Shown here: positions 1 through 7,956 of the stretch, in pieces
Position numbering within the stretch: the stretch's first letter is position 1
How the letters are laid out: every line of letters starts with the position of its first letter
Source: AG41 sp036522815
GTDB lineage: Bacteria; Gemmatimonadota; Gemmatimonadetes; Gemmatimonadales; GWC2-71-9
Direction of reading: 5' to 3'
NCBI GenBank assembly: GCA_036522815.1
Contig: DATDFC010000102.1
Coordinates: forward strand, 24,012-88,011
Length of the DNA stretch: 64,000 bases
Notes under the pieces: model-generated
Told to the model about the DNA's origin: nothing
What the model saw: the letters and a program-made list of their open reading frames with translations, nothing else
Databases searched by the model: none
Program-made: the position numbers and the translations under genes

Positions 1-1
1 C

Positions 2-1126
2 GCTACGGCGTTCGCCGCCCTGCTCGAGCACGATGCCCCCGTGCCCCACGTGTCCATCGATCCCGCTAGGGACCTGGCGGTGCTGCCGTACTCGAGCGGC
101 ACCACGGGGTTCCCCAAAGGCGTCATGCTCACGCACCGCAATCTCGTCGCCAACCTGCTCCAGACCGACGCGGTGCACACGCTGGTCGAGCAGGATCGCG
201 TCATGGCGGTGCTGCCATTTTTCCACATCTACGGGATGCAGGTGGTCCTCAACCTGGCGCTGGGCCGCGGCGCGACCCTGGTGACGATGCCCAAGTTCGA
301 GCTGGAGCCGTTGCTCGGCGCCCTGCAACGCTACCGTGTCACGCGAGCGTTCGTGGTTCCGCCACTGGTGCTGGCCCTCGCCAAGCACCCGGCCGTGGAC
401 CGCTACGACTTGTCGAGCCTGCGCGGCATGATGTCCGGCGCCGCTCCGCTCGACGCGGCGCTCGAAACCGCGTGCGTCCGGCGCGTCGGCTGCCGTCTCC
501 TCCAGGGGTACGGCCTCACCGAGGCCAGCCCGGTGACCCATGCAAACCCGGACGAGCCAGGCAAGATCAAGCCGGGGACCGTGGGCGTGCTCCTCCCGAA
601 CACGGAGTGCCGCATCGTCGATCCGGCGACGGGCGTGGATCTGGGCATAGAAGAGGATGGAGAGCTGCTGATCCGGGGGCCGCAGGTGATGCGCGGCTAC
701 CTGAACAACCCGGAGGCGACGGCGGCCACGCTCGACCGCGACGGCTGGCTCCACACCGGCGACATCGGGCACGTCGACGCGGCCGGGTACTTCACGATCG
801 TGGACCGGTTGAAGGAGCTGATCAAGTACAAGGGCTTCCAGGTCGCCCCCGCCGAGCTGGAAGCGGTGCTGTGCGCGCACCCGGCCGTGACGGACGCCGC
901 GGTGATCCCCATTCCCGATGACGAGTGCGGTGAGGTTCCGAAGGCGTTCGTGGTCTTGAAAGGAGAGACGACGCCCGCGGCGCTGCTCGCTTACGTAGCC
1001 GAGCATGTCGCACCCTACAAGAAGATCCGGGTGATCGAGGTGATCGACGCGATCCCCAAGTCACCGTCCGGCAAGATTCTGCGACGGGTGCTCAAGGAGC
1101 GGGAGCGGGCAGCGGCGGTCAGTTGA
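2..1126 (+). CDS. Acyl-CoA ligase (4-coumarate-CoA ligase-like), 5' truncated by window edge
   Basis: An adenylate-forming enzyme that activates a carboxylic acid with ATP and transfers it to CoA. About 374 residues are visible and the frame is open to the left edge, so the N-terminal part lies outside the window. Visible family motifs, in order, are the phosphate-binding loop SSGTTGFPKG (about fragment residue 31), the GYGLTEASP adenine/acyl motif, the hinge region GDIGHVDAAGYF followed by DRLKELIKYKG, and the C-terminal PKSPSGKILRR with the catalytic lysine. All catalytic landmarks are present, so it looks functional. The order and spacing resemble 4-coumarate-CoA ligases, but the acyl substrate cannot be read from sequence. 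Its stop overlaps the end of the convergent next gene by 8 bp. Confidence 0.93.
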   Translation, partial: ATAFAALLEHDAPVPHVSIDPARDLAVLPYSSGTTGFPKGVMLTHRNLVANLLQTDAVHTLVEQDRVMAVLPFFHIYGMQVVLNLALGRGATLVTMPKFELEPLLGALQRYRVTRAFVVPPLVLALAKHPAVDRYDLSSLRGMMSGAAPLDAALETACVRRVGCRLLQGYGLTEASPVTHANPDEPGKIKPGTVGVLLPNTECRIVDPATGVDLGIEEDGELLIRGPQVMRGYLNNPEATAATLDRDGWLHTGDIGHVDAAGYFTIVDRLKELIKYKGFQVAPAELEAVLCAHPAVTDAAVIPIPDDECGEVPKAFVVLKGETTPAALLAYVAEHVAPYKKIRVIEVIDAIPKSPSGKILRRVLKERERAAAVS

Positions 1127-1640
1127 CCTTCAGCACCGCTTCGATGAAGCTCAGCGTCTTGGTCTCGACCCACTCCACCGATATGGCCTCGACCTTCATG
1201 GTGCCGATGCGGTCGCTGCTGGTCGTCACCACGCGTCCCTTGGCGGGGGATGGCTTGATGTCACGCGCCACGGCGATGCCGCGGCGGGGATCGCATCGGA
1301 AGGTGAGCACCGACGTCAGTGCCGTGCCAGCCGGCGAGCGCGGCGTGAACGCAAGCTCCACGTTGGGATAGGCGCCCGCGGTGGCGCTCTGGTCCTCGAT
1401 CGCCGCTTCGTGCCCGGCATTCTTGAGCTCGTCGACGACGCGGTCGAGCACGGCGCGCACCACCTTCTGGAGCCGCTCTCCGCAGGCGCGCCGCCGCCGC
1501 TCGCTTTCGTCATGAACGGGCTTGACGTCCGTCCCCGCCGCCCCCGTCCCTGCCCCCGTACCCGTCCCCGTGCCGCCGCCCGTGCGCTCGGCATAGCCCT
1601 TCAAGAGCACCCGCAGCTTCTCCAAGCTTTTTTCGCTCAT
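1119..1640 (-). CDS. Hypothetical protein with Gly/Thr-rich linker
   Basis: About 173 residues starting MSEKSLEKLR at 1640. The frame stays open upstream to 1967, but that part reads as arginine/proline-rich shadow sequence, so the internal ATG is preferred. An N-terminal helical segment is followed by a low-complexity GTGTGTGAGTGAAGTD stretch, which reflects C-rich hexamer-like DNA near 1535-1585. A charged helical and beta-rich C-terminal domain follows, ending FIEAVLKVN. No signal peptide or membrane segment is seen and I do not recognise the family. Its 3' end overlaps the acyl-CoA ligase stop in a convergent arrangement. Confidence 0.7.
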   Translation of the reverse strand: MSEKSLEKLRVLLKGYAERTGGGTGTGTGAGTGAAGTDVKPVHDESERRRRACGERLQKVVRAVLDRVVDELKNAGHEAAIEDQSATAGAYPNVELAFTPRSPAGTALTSVLTFRCDPRRGIAVARDIKPSPAKGRVVTTSSDRIGTMKVEAISVEWVETKTLSFIEAVLKVN

Positions 1641-1729
1641 GAGTCGTCCCGGTCGTCGCGAGCCCGCAAGAGATGATACGGCGCAGGGGTACTCGCGCGA
1701 TAGGGGACCGCTGGATGGGGCGGGGGGGC

Positions 1730-2290
1730 CTACAGGTTGAGAGCCTGGAGGAGCCGCTGCACGCGGGGCCACTCGCTCAGCGGCAGCATGTCGTCGTCCG
1801 ATTCCAGGATGAAGGAGGGCTCGCTCACACAGCCCGTGGTCGTGAGCGCAGCGCGCTGCGCGCACACCAAGTAGGGATACACTGCGTCGCGGTGCAGCAC
1901 CCACACGGCGGAATCGCCCGGGGCGGGGTGCGGCCCGGGGCCGAGCCGGAAGAACATCAGGGTCCACTCGTGACCGTCGAACGCCTTGATGCGCGCGTCG
2001 TAGGCCTCGGTCTCGTCGCAGCGGCGCATGATGTGCGCGATGATCCCGCAGGGGGCCTCGTAACGGATGTCGCGCTGCGCCCGCGTCAGCACGCCGGCGA
2101 CGACGACGTCGGCCGTCGCGAGCCGCCCGGCCAGGATGTGATCGCCTGGAGGCGTGAGCCGCACGCGGTCGACCGCGGGGTGATGGGAGACCGCGCAGGC
2201 CGAGAGCACCACCAGGAGCACGCTCGCGGCCGCCCCTGTGCGTGCGCCGGTTGCGACGCGGGTGACGTGCCGGTAATTCGTGCTGTCCAT
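1730..2290 (-). CDS. Putative lipoprotein, unknown function
   Basis: 186 residues with a basic N-terminus, a hydrophobic stretch and a lipobox-like LSAC (about residues 29-32), so probably anchored as an outer- or inner-membrane lipoprotein. The mature part contains several cysteines, for example in PCGIIAH, LVCAQRA and TTGCVSE, that could form disulfides in the periplasm. It also carries a fragment like those in small secreted metal- or redox-associated proteins, but I recognise no family. It lies on the minus strand upstream of the preceding hypothetical gene with an 89-bp gap, so the two may be cotranscribed. Confidence 0.7.
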   Translation of the reverse strand: MDSTNYRHVTRVATGARTGAAASVLLVVLSACAVSHHPAVDRVRLTPPGDHILAGRLATADVVVAGVLTRAQRDIRYEAPCGIIAHIMRRCDETEAYDARIKAFDGHEWTLMFFRLGPGPHPAPGDSAVWVLHRDAVYPYLVCAQRAALTTTGCVSEPSFILESDDDMLPLSEWPRVQRLLQALNL

Positions 2291-2496
2291 ACGACCGATC
2301 CTCAGCTCACTGTCTCCGTTTCAACAAGAAGCAAGAGCGGTGCCACTCGGAAGCCGACGCGGGCGGCCAAAAGGTGTGGCGCGATTGCAGCACCGAGATG
2401 CGAGGGGAGGAACCACGCTGCCTTTCATGCGGTTACACGGTGCGGTGGTCACGCACATTCGCAGTGTTTCACCCGACACACAGGTTTGGGACCAGT

Positions 2497-3375
2497 ATGA
2501 CACAATCGGTCGACCTTCCGGTCGCGCACAGCGGCAGCTTTCTCCTGGGCGGCGAGCGCCGCGTGTACCGGCTCGGCTTCGGCGCCATGCGGCTCACCGG
2601 TAAAGGCATCTGGGGCGAGCCGCGCGACCACGACGAGGCGATCGCCGTGCTGCGACGGGCGCTCGAGCTCGGCGTCAACCTGATCGATACGGCCGATTCC
2701 TACGGTCCGGCAGTGAGCGAGCGTCTGATCGCGCAGGCTCTCTACCCGTATCCGTCGGAGCTGGTGATCGCCACGAAAGGCGGGCTCGAGCGGCCCGGTC
2801 CCGACCGATGGACACCGAACGGCCGGCCGGAGCACCTGCGCGCCGCCTGTGAGGGCAGCCTGCGTCGCCTCAAGCTCGAGCGCATCGAGCTGTACCAGCT
2901 GCACCGCATCGATCCCGCCGTCCCGCTCGAGGATCAGCTGGGCACACTGCGCGAGCTGCAGCACCAGGGGAAGATCCGTCACATCGGGCTGTCGGAGGTG
3001 TCCGTGGCGGACATCGAGCGGGCTCGCCAGCTCGTGCCGATCGTCTCCGTGCAGAACCGGTACAACCTCGTCGAGCGCCGCGCGACCCCGGCGGCGGAGC
3101 AGGTGCTCGATCATTGCGAGCGCACGGGCATCGCCTTCATCCCGTGGTTCCCACTCTTGGCGGGTGATCTCGCGAAGCCGCGCGGGCCCGTGGCGCGCGT
3201 CGCCGGGCGATTGCACGCGACACCGTCGCAGGTGGCGCTCGGGTGGCTGCTGCGGAGATCGCCCGTGATGCTTCCCATTCCCGGCACGTCGCGCGTCCGC
3301 CACCTCGACGAGAACGTCGCGGCGGCGCTGCTCGAGCTGAGCGATCAGGACTTCCAGGAACTCGAGCGCGGCTGA
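2497..3375 (+). CDS. Aldo/keto reductase
   Basis: An NADPH-dependent oxidoreductase of the AKR TIM-barrel superfamily, 292 residues from ATG 2497. That start follows the non-coding-looking upstream extension and directly precedes the N-terminal strands. Visible tetrad motifs are DTADSYGP (Asp and Tyr), IATKGG (Lys) and YQLHRID (His). A C-terminal cofactor-binding segment LPIPGTSR matches the family phosphate-binding loop. Substrate is unknown; such proteins usually reduce aldehydes or ketones in the cytoplasm. It stands alone, with about 200 bp of apparently non-coding DNA on each side. Confidence 0.92.
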   Translation: MTQSVDLPVAHSGSFLLGGERRVYRLGFGAMRLTGKGIWGEPRDHDEAIAVLRRALELGVNLIDTADSYGPAVSERLIAQALYPYPSELVIATKGGLERPGPDRWTPNGRPEHLRAACEGSLRRLKLERIELYQLHRIDPAVPLEDQLGTLRELQHQGKIRHIGLSEVSVADIERARQLVPIVSVQNRYNLVERRATPAAEQVLDHCERTGIAFIPWFPLLAGDLAKPRGPVARVAGRLHATPSQVALGWLLRRSPVMLPIPGTSRVRHLDENVAAALLELSDQDFQELERG

Positions 3376-3576
3376 CGTGTGCCACGCGCCGCGACGGCGC
3401 GACCGCAGCATCGCGAGCGCGCGCTGCTGCGCACCGGCCACGGCGCAGGCGCGCCGCACCGGAATGCCTCGCGCGACCTGTTTTCACCACACCACGGATC
3501 GGTCCGGTTTTTGCCCTCCCCCCTTAGAGCGATGTAGTGGCGACACAAAAAACGATTACGGGGCGAGGGCGCGACG
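3376..3576. other. Intergenic stretch with no gene seen
   Basis: About 200 bp between the aldo/keto reductase and the repeat lipoprotein. A short GCGCCG/CGGCGC stem occurs just after the upstream stop, without a T-run. The last 60 bp are locally A/T-richer (TTTTTGCCC, then TTAGAGCG, then ACAAAAAACG), consistent with a promoter for the downstream gene. I could not assign convincing -35 and -10 boxes. Confidence 0.4.
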
Positions 3577-5751
3577 ATGGCACGCACGACGAGTTGGACC
3601 TTGTTGGCCACGACGGCCGCAACACTGATGGTTGCCGTCGCATGTAACGATTCGCAGAGTCCGAGGCCCCGAGCGTTGCTCGGTCTGCCGGACCTCGGCA
3701 CGCTCGCCGTGACCGTCACCACCTCGGGCTCGAACACGCCGTCCGGCTACACGGTGATAGTGGATGGCTCCTCCAGCCAGTCGGTCGGTGCCAACGCCGT
3801 CGCCACGTTCCTGGGGCTCCCGGCGGGCGATCACACCGTGTTGCTGTCGGGCGTCCCCTCCAACTGCTCAGTCAGCGGAGCTAATCCGCGCACCGTCTCA
3901 CTCATCGCCGGCCTGGTCGCGGCCACGACGTTCTCCGTCACCTGCACGGCGCCACCGCCGCCGCCCACCACCGGAGACCTGGCGGTCACCACCGCAACGA
4001 GCGGCTCGAACATTGACGCGGACGGCTACACCGTCACCGTCGACGGTGGCGCGAGCCAGGCCATCAGCACGAACGGCAGCGTCACCTTCAGCGGGCTCTC
4101 GGCGGCGAGCCACACCGTGGTGCTGTCAGGCGTGGCGAGCAACTGCTCGGTGAGCGGCGGCACCTCCCGCACGGTGAGCGTGCCGGCAGGCGGCACCGCC
4201 ACGACGTCGTTCGCCGTGAGCTGTACGGCTCCGCCGCCGCAGACGGGGAACCTCACGGTCACCACCAGCACCAGCGGCTCGAACCTCGATCCGGACGGCT
4301 ACACGGTCACCGTCGACGGTGGCGCGAGCCAGGCTATCAGCACGAACGGCAGCGTCACCTTCAGCGGGCTCTCGGCGGCGAGCCACACCGTGGTGTTGTC
4401 GGGCGTGGCGAGCAACTGCTCGGTGGGCGGCGGCACCTCCCGCACAGTGAGCGTGCCGGCAGGCGGCACCGCCACGACGTCGTTCGCCGTGAGCTGTACG
4501 GCTCCGCCGCCGCAGACGGGCAACCTCACGGTGACCGCGAGCACGTCGGGATCGAACCTCGATCCCGACGGCTACACCGCGACGGTGGACGGCGGTGCGA
4601 GCCAGAGCGTCGCGACCAACGGGAGCGTGACCTTCACGGGGCTCTCGGCGGGGAGTCACTCGGTGGCGCTGTCCGGAGTCGCCGCGAACTGCTCGGTGAG
4701 CGGGGCGAACCCGCAGACCGTCACCGTGCCCTCGGGCGGGACCGCGACGGCGACCTTCACCGTGAGCTGCGCCCCGACCGGCGGTGGTAACGGCACGCTG
4801 ACGGTGACGACCAGCACCACGGGCTCGGACCTCGACCCCGACGGGTACACCGTCATTGTCGACGGCGGGGCGGCGAGCCAGCCGATTGCGACGAACGGCA
4901 GCGTCTCGTTCACCGGACCGGCGGGGGATCACACCGTGGCGCTGTCCGGCGTGGCGGCGAACTGCAGCGTGAGCGGGGCGAACCCGCGCACTGTCACCGT
5001 ACCGTCCGGTGAGACCGTGTCCACGACCTTCAGCGTGACGTGCGCGGCGACCGGTGGAGGCACCGGCAGCGTGACGGTCACCACCAGCACGACGGGCTCG
5101 AACCTCGATCCTGACGGCTACACGGTCACGATCGACGGCTCGTTCAGCCAGCCGATCGCGACCAACGGCAGCGTGACCTTCACGGGTCCGTCGGGCGACC
5201 ATTCGCTCGCGTTGTCGGGCGTGGCCTCGAACTGCACCGTCAGCGGGGCGAACCCCCGCACCGTCACCGTGCCGTCCGGCGGCACCACCACCACGACCTT
5301 CTCCGTGAGCTGCGCGGCAACCGGCGGTGGCGGCAGTGGTGAAGTCATCGGTCAGGGGCAGATCGGGAGCGGCTCGCCCACTCCGGGGAGCGATGCGACC
5401 ACGTTCAACTTCGACATCCGGTCCGACCTCACGGGACGGTTCACTGGGACCGACTGGGCCGACCTGCACGCCCCCAATCAGCCCGCCACTCTGACCACCG
5501 ACCCGGTGGCCGATCCCGCCACGTCGTTCACGGCGTACCGCAACAGCTCGAGCGCCTGCAGCGACCCGACCCGCGGCGTGGAGGTCGACGCCGTGGGTCG
5601 TGAGGATACCGGCAATCTCGTGGCCTATACCCTGACCGTGTGCGACAACGGCCCGGCCGGGAGCGGCAGCGACTTCTTCCAGGTGTTCATTCCGTCGGAA
5701 GGGTTCGGCGTCTCCGGCGCCGTGACCAGCGGCGACGTCTCCAAGCGCTGA
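3577..5751 (+). CDS. Lipoprotein with six tandem ~91-residue beta repeats
   Basis: 724 residues. The N-terminus is basic-hydrophobic and ends in a lipobox (VAVAC, Cys about residue 23), so a lipid-anchored envelope or surface protein is likely. Six consecutive repeat units begin near 3697, 3973, 4246, 4519, 4792 and 5065. Each follows the pattern G-x-L-x-V-T-x-x-T-x-G-S-[ND], DGYTVxVDGG, TNGSVTF, a short turn, VALSGVAxNCSVSG, TVxVPxGxT, then a Cys-ending strand. Each unit carries two conserved cysteines that may form one disulfide per domain. Pro- or Gly-rich linkers separate units. A distinct non-repeat C-terminal domain of about 140 residues follows from about 5335. The function could be adhesion or scaffolding, but this is inference from architecture. 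Confidence 0.85.
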   Translation: MARTTSWTLLATTAATLMVAVACNDSQSPRPRALLGLPDLGTLAVTVTTSGSNTPSGYTVIVDGSSSQSVGANAVATFLGLPAGDHTVLLSGVPSNCSVSGANPRTVSLIAGLVAATTFSVTCTAPPPPPTTGDLAVTTATSGSNIDADGYTVTVDGGASQAISTNGSVTFSGLSAASHTVVLSGVASNCSVSGGTSRTVSVPAGGTATTSFAVSCTAPPPQTGNLTVTTSTSGSNLDPDGYTVTVDGGASQAISTNGSVTFSGLSAASHTVVLSGVASNCSVGGGTSRTVSVPAGGTATTSFAVSCTAPPPQTGNLTVTASTSGSNLDPDGYTATVDGGASQSVATNGSVTFTGLSAGSHSVALSGVAANCSVSGANPQTVTVPSGGTATATFTVSCAPTGGGNGTLTVTTSTTGSDLDPDGYTVIVDGGAASQPIATNGSVSFTGPAGDHTVALSGVAANCSVSGANPRTVTVPSGETVSTTFSVTCAATGGGTGSVTVTTSTTGSNLDPDGYTVTIDGSFSQPIATNGSVTFTGPSGDHSLALSGVASNCTVSGANPRTVTVPSGGTTTTTFSVSCAATGGGGSGEVIGQGQIGSGSPTPGSDATTFNFDIRSDLTGRFTGTDWADLHAPNQPATLTTDPVADPATSFTAYRNSSSACSDPTRGVEVDAVGREDTGNLVAYTLTVCDNGPAGSGSDFFQVFIPSEGFGVSGAVTSGDVSKR
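3697..5334 (+). repeat. Six in-frame tandem repeats of about 273 bp
   Basis: Units start at 3697, 3973, 4246, 4519, 4792 and 5065 (period 273-276 bp, in frame with the lipoprotein). Units 2 and 3 are nearly identical at DNA level over most of their length, including synonymous sites, which points to recent duplication or gene conversion. Units 1 and 6 are the most divergent. Confidence 0.9.
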
Positions 5752-5772
5752 CAGCCACGGAGCCCAGCACCG

Positions 5773-5806
5773 CGACGCGCCTCGGCGACCCCGTCGAGGC
5801 GCGTCG
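5773..5806 (+). terminator. Strong hairpin after the repeat lipoprotein
   Basis: A 12-bp stem built on GACGCGCCTCG and its complement CGAGGCGCGTC with a 10-nt loop, 22 nt after the lipoprotein stop. No T-run follows, so it may be a Rho-assisted terminator or a 3' stability element and not a classic intrinsic terminator. Confidence 0.5.
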
Positions 5807-5938
5807 TGCGTCAGGGAGCGGTCCGGGCCCCGTGCGGGTCCGCGCCGCGAAACTCTCCGCGGGAACATCTCGTCGTCCAACCGTGTCTTGTGGCGCGAGT
5901 GCCGTCGCCACAGCCGCACCCGGGAGACGGGAGGACGT

Positions 5939-6616
5939 ATGGAGCTCAGACTGCTCGAGACGAAGCGCAAGTTCCAGAAGAAGACATTGTTCCGCGTGGG
6001 AGCCACGTCGCTCGCGCTGCACGCCGCGGTGATCGGCGGCGCCGTGTACGTGACGCTGTCCGCCCGGCCGGCGGATACCGCCGTGCGGATGGACACCAGC
6101 GTCGTGCTGCTCGCGCCGGCGCAGCGGCAGCCGGCCCTGCCTCCCCCCGCCCAGCTCGCGGAGCCGCTGCGGGGATTTCAGACCGTGACCGTCCCGACCC
6201 AGCTGCCCACGTCCATGCCGAAGCTCGACCTGCAGGAGCGATTCGACCCGAAGGATTACTCCGGGATCGGCGTCGAAGGCGGCCGCGCCAACGGGGTCGT
6301 GCCTTCGGGAAACGAGGTCTACTCGGAGGCGCTGGTGGAGGAGCGCCCCGCGCTGCTCTCCGCGCCGCCCGCGCCCTACCCCGATCTCTTGAAGCGGGCC
6401 GGGATCCACGGCCGCGTGCTGCTGCGGGCCATCGTCGACACCACGGGTCGCGTGGAGCCCAGCTCGATCGAGATCGCCACCAGTCCTAACCCCGGCTTCG
6501 ATCAACCCGCCCGCGAGTGGATCCTCAAGGCGCTGTTCCGGCCGGCCCGGGTGCACGGCAGGGCGGTCCGTGTCCACATCACTCAGCCGCTCGACTACTC
6601 GGTCACCTCTGGCTGA
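5939..6616 (+). CDS. TonB-family energy transducer
   Basis: 225 residues from ATG 5939, with GGGAGG just upstream. The cytoplasmic N-terminus is basic (MELRLLETKRKFQKK), one transmembrane helix follows (about residues 20-42), then a proline-rich periplasmic linker, then the C-terminal TonB domain (from about residue 140: APYPDLLKRAGIHGRVLLR, VDTTGRVEPSSIEI). It would couple the ExbB/ExbD proton-motive complex to outer-membrane receptors. No exbB/exbD or receptor gene is nearby, so the partner system is elsewhere. It may be cotranscribed with the small membrane gene 21 bp downstream. Confidence 0.88.
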   Translation: MELRLLETKRKFQKKTLFRVGATSLALHAAVIGGAVYVTLSARPADTAVRMDTSVVLLAPAQRQPALPPPAQLAEPLRGFQTVTVPTQLPTSMPKLDLQERFDPKDYSGIGVEGGRANGVVPSGNEVYSEALVEERPALLSAPPAPYPDLLKRAGIHGRVLLRAIVDTTGRVEPSSIEIATSPNPGFDQPAREWILKALFRPARVHGRAVRVHITQPLDYSVTSG

Positions 6617-6637
6617 CGCGCCACGAAGGAGTCGCTC

Positions 6638-6838
6638 ATGTCCAAGCCCATCCTGCAGCTCGCCGCACTCGGCCTGCTCGGTCTTTCCCTGTGGAAGGTC
6701 GGGTCGTTGTTCTTCATACCGCTGGTCTTCCTGGTGCTCAAGATCGCGCTCGTCGTGGGCATCGTGTTGTTCGCCGTGTGGCTGTTCAAGCGCAACGACC
6801 GCAAAGGCACGTCGGACTCGGAGACCGGCTCGGCGTGA
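6638..6838 (+). CDS. Small membrane protein
   Basis: 66 residues with a clear AAGGAG ribosome site before ATG 6638. It is almost entirely hydrophobic with one or two membrane helices (residues 5-24 and 26-50) and a short charged tail (KRNDRKGTSDSE). It sits 21 bp after tonB in the same direction. Function is unknown. Confidence 0.75.
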   Translation: MSKPILQLAALGLLGLSLWKVGSLFFIPLVFLVLKIALVVGIVLFAVWLFKRNDRKGTSDSETGSA

Positions 6839-6841
6839 CGC

Positions 6842-7615
6842 TCACGCGCCGCCGGGGCGGCGCACCAGCAGCCACACGAACGCCGCCAGGCCGATCGCCA
6901 CGATGGCGTGCCGCACCGCTTGCTGCCCGACGCGCTGCGCGAACCGGGAGCCTGCGTAGCCACCCAGCATCCCGCCCACGGCCATGGTCAGGGCGATCGG
7001 CCAGTGTACGATGCCGCCGCCCGCGAACATCACCACCGCCACGGCGTTGATGCACAGCGCGCCCCAGTTCTTGAGGCCGTTCATGCGGTGGATGTTGGTG
7101 AGGCCCATGAACCCCAGCACGGCGAGCATGAGGATCCCGATCCCCGCCCCGAAGTAGCCCCCGTACACGGCGACCAGGAACTGGGCCGCGAGGAAGCTCC
7201 ACCGCGGGGCGGGGTCCGTCGTCGCCGGTGCGCTCGGGCGCAGCCGGCGCAGCAGCGGTCCCTGGACGAGGAACAGGAGTGTCGCTCCCAGGACGAGGAA
7301 CGGCACGATGCGGTCGAAGGCGGCGGGCGGCGTGTGCAGCAGCAGCCATGCGCCGAGCGTCCCGCCGATGAGGCTCGGCGCCGTGAAACCGATCACCCAG
7401 CGGCGCGCGCCCGTGAGCTCGTGCCGATAGCCCCACATGCTGCCCAGCGAGCCGGGCCAGAGCGCCACGGTGCTGGTGGCGTTGGCGACGAGCGGCGTGA
7501 CGCCGAGCCCGACGATGGCTGGAAAGGTGAGCAGCGTGCCGCCGCCGGCGATGGCGTTCACCGCGCCCGCAGCCGCAGCGGCGAGGAGCGCGAGCACGAG
7601 GCGCAGGGCGGTCAC
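6842..7615 (-). CDS. TSUP (TauE/SafE-type) membrane permease
   Basis: 257 residues from GTG 7615. The frame is open up to 7717, but the extension would overlap the divergent neighbour's leader and lacks membrane character. Multiple hydrophobic segments begin at the N-terminus with the family hallmark GAVNAIAGGGTLLTFPA. The repeat-half motif with GYFGAGIGILML appears in the second half, as expected for the duplicated TSUP fold. Family members export sulfite, sulfoacetate or related organic anions across the inner membrane; the substrate here is unknown. It is convergent with the small membrane gene, with only 3 bp between stops. Confidence 0.88.
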   Translation of the reverse strand: MTALRLVLALLAAAAAGAVNAIAGGGTLLTFPAIVGLGVTPLVANATSTVALWPGSLGSMWGYRHELTGARRWVIGFTAPSLIGGTLGAWLLLHTPPAAFDRIVPFLVLGATLLFLVQGPLLRRLRPSAPATTDPAPRWSFLAAQFLVAVYGGYFGAGIGILMLAVLGFMGLTNIHRMNGLKNWGALCINAVAVVMFAGGGIVHWPIALTMAVGGMLGGYAGSRFAQRVGQQAVRHAIVAIGLAAFVWLLVRRPGGA

Positions 7616-7710
7616 GCCACTAGTGTAGTCGCCAGCGGGCCTTGCGGCCACGTGCTCCCATCGTCCATCGTTGCCCGCGGGGCGCAGTCCAACCACAAGG
7701 AGGAGCTCGG

Positions 7711-7956
7711 ATGGCACCGGTCACGGTTCAACGCTTCGTCAAGGAGCTGGAAAAGTTGAAGCAGCAGGTGGACGCGGGAACCCTCACGCCTCCGGATTAC
7801 GATAGTCGCCTGGCGCGCATCATCCGCGAGCTGCGCGAGCAGGGTCTGGACGCCGATCGCGCCGCGATCACGGCGGCGCTCGCCGACGCGGCCAAACGAG
7901 GCATCATCACGCCCGAGGTGCAGGAGCACCTCCGCCACCGGCTCGGGCTCGCCTGA
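7711..7956 (+). CDS. Small helical protein heading the PQQ dehydrogenase unit
   Basis: 81 residues from ATG 7711 with an excellent AAGGAGGAG ribosome site. It is predominantly helical and charged (VKELEKLKQQVDAG, REQGLDADRAAITAAL) and has no signal peptide, so it is probably cytoplasmic. The stop overlaps the next start as TGATG, implying translational coupling with the PQQ dehydrogenase. I do not recognise the family. A regulatory or assembly role is only suggested by position. Confidence 0.75.
   Translation: MAPVTVQRFVKELEKLKQQVDAGTLTPPDYDSRLARIIRELREQGLDADRAAITAALADAAKRGIITPEVQEHLRHRLGLA

Noticed and set aside
3380..3420. GCGCCG/CGGCGC stem after the first aldo/keto reductase as a terminator
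   Set aside because: Stem is short and no T-run follows; such palindromes are common by chance in GC-rich DNA.
3697..5334. Array of repeated units that might look like a CRISPR or minisatellite
   Set aside because: Units are about 273 bp, in frame and code for beta domains; there are no spacers or short direct repeats.
4126..6096. Very long open frame on the minus strand opposite the repeat lipoprotein
   Set aside because: Arg/His/Ala-rich composition, repetition matching the plus-strand repeats, and complete overlap with a better supported gene mark it as a GC-rich shadow frame.
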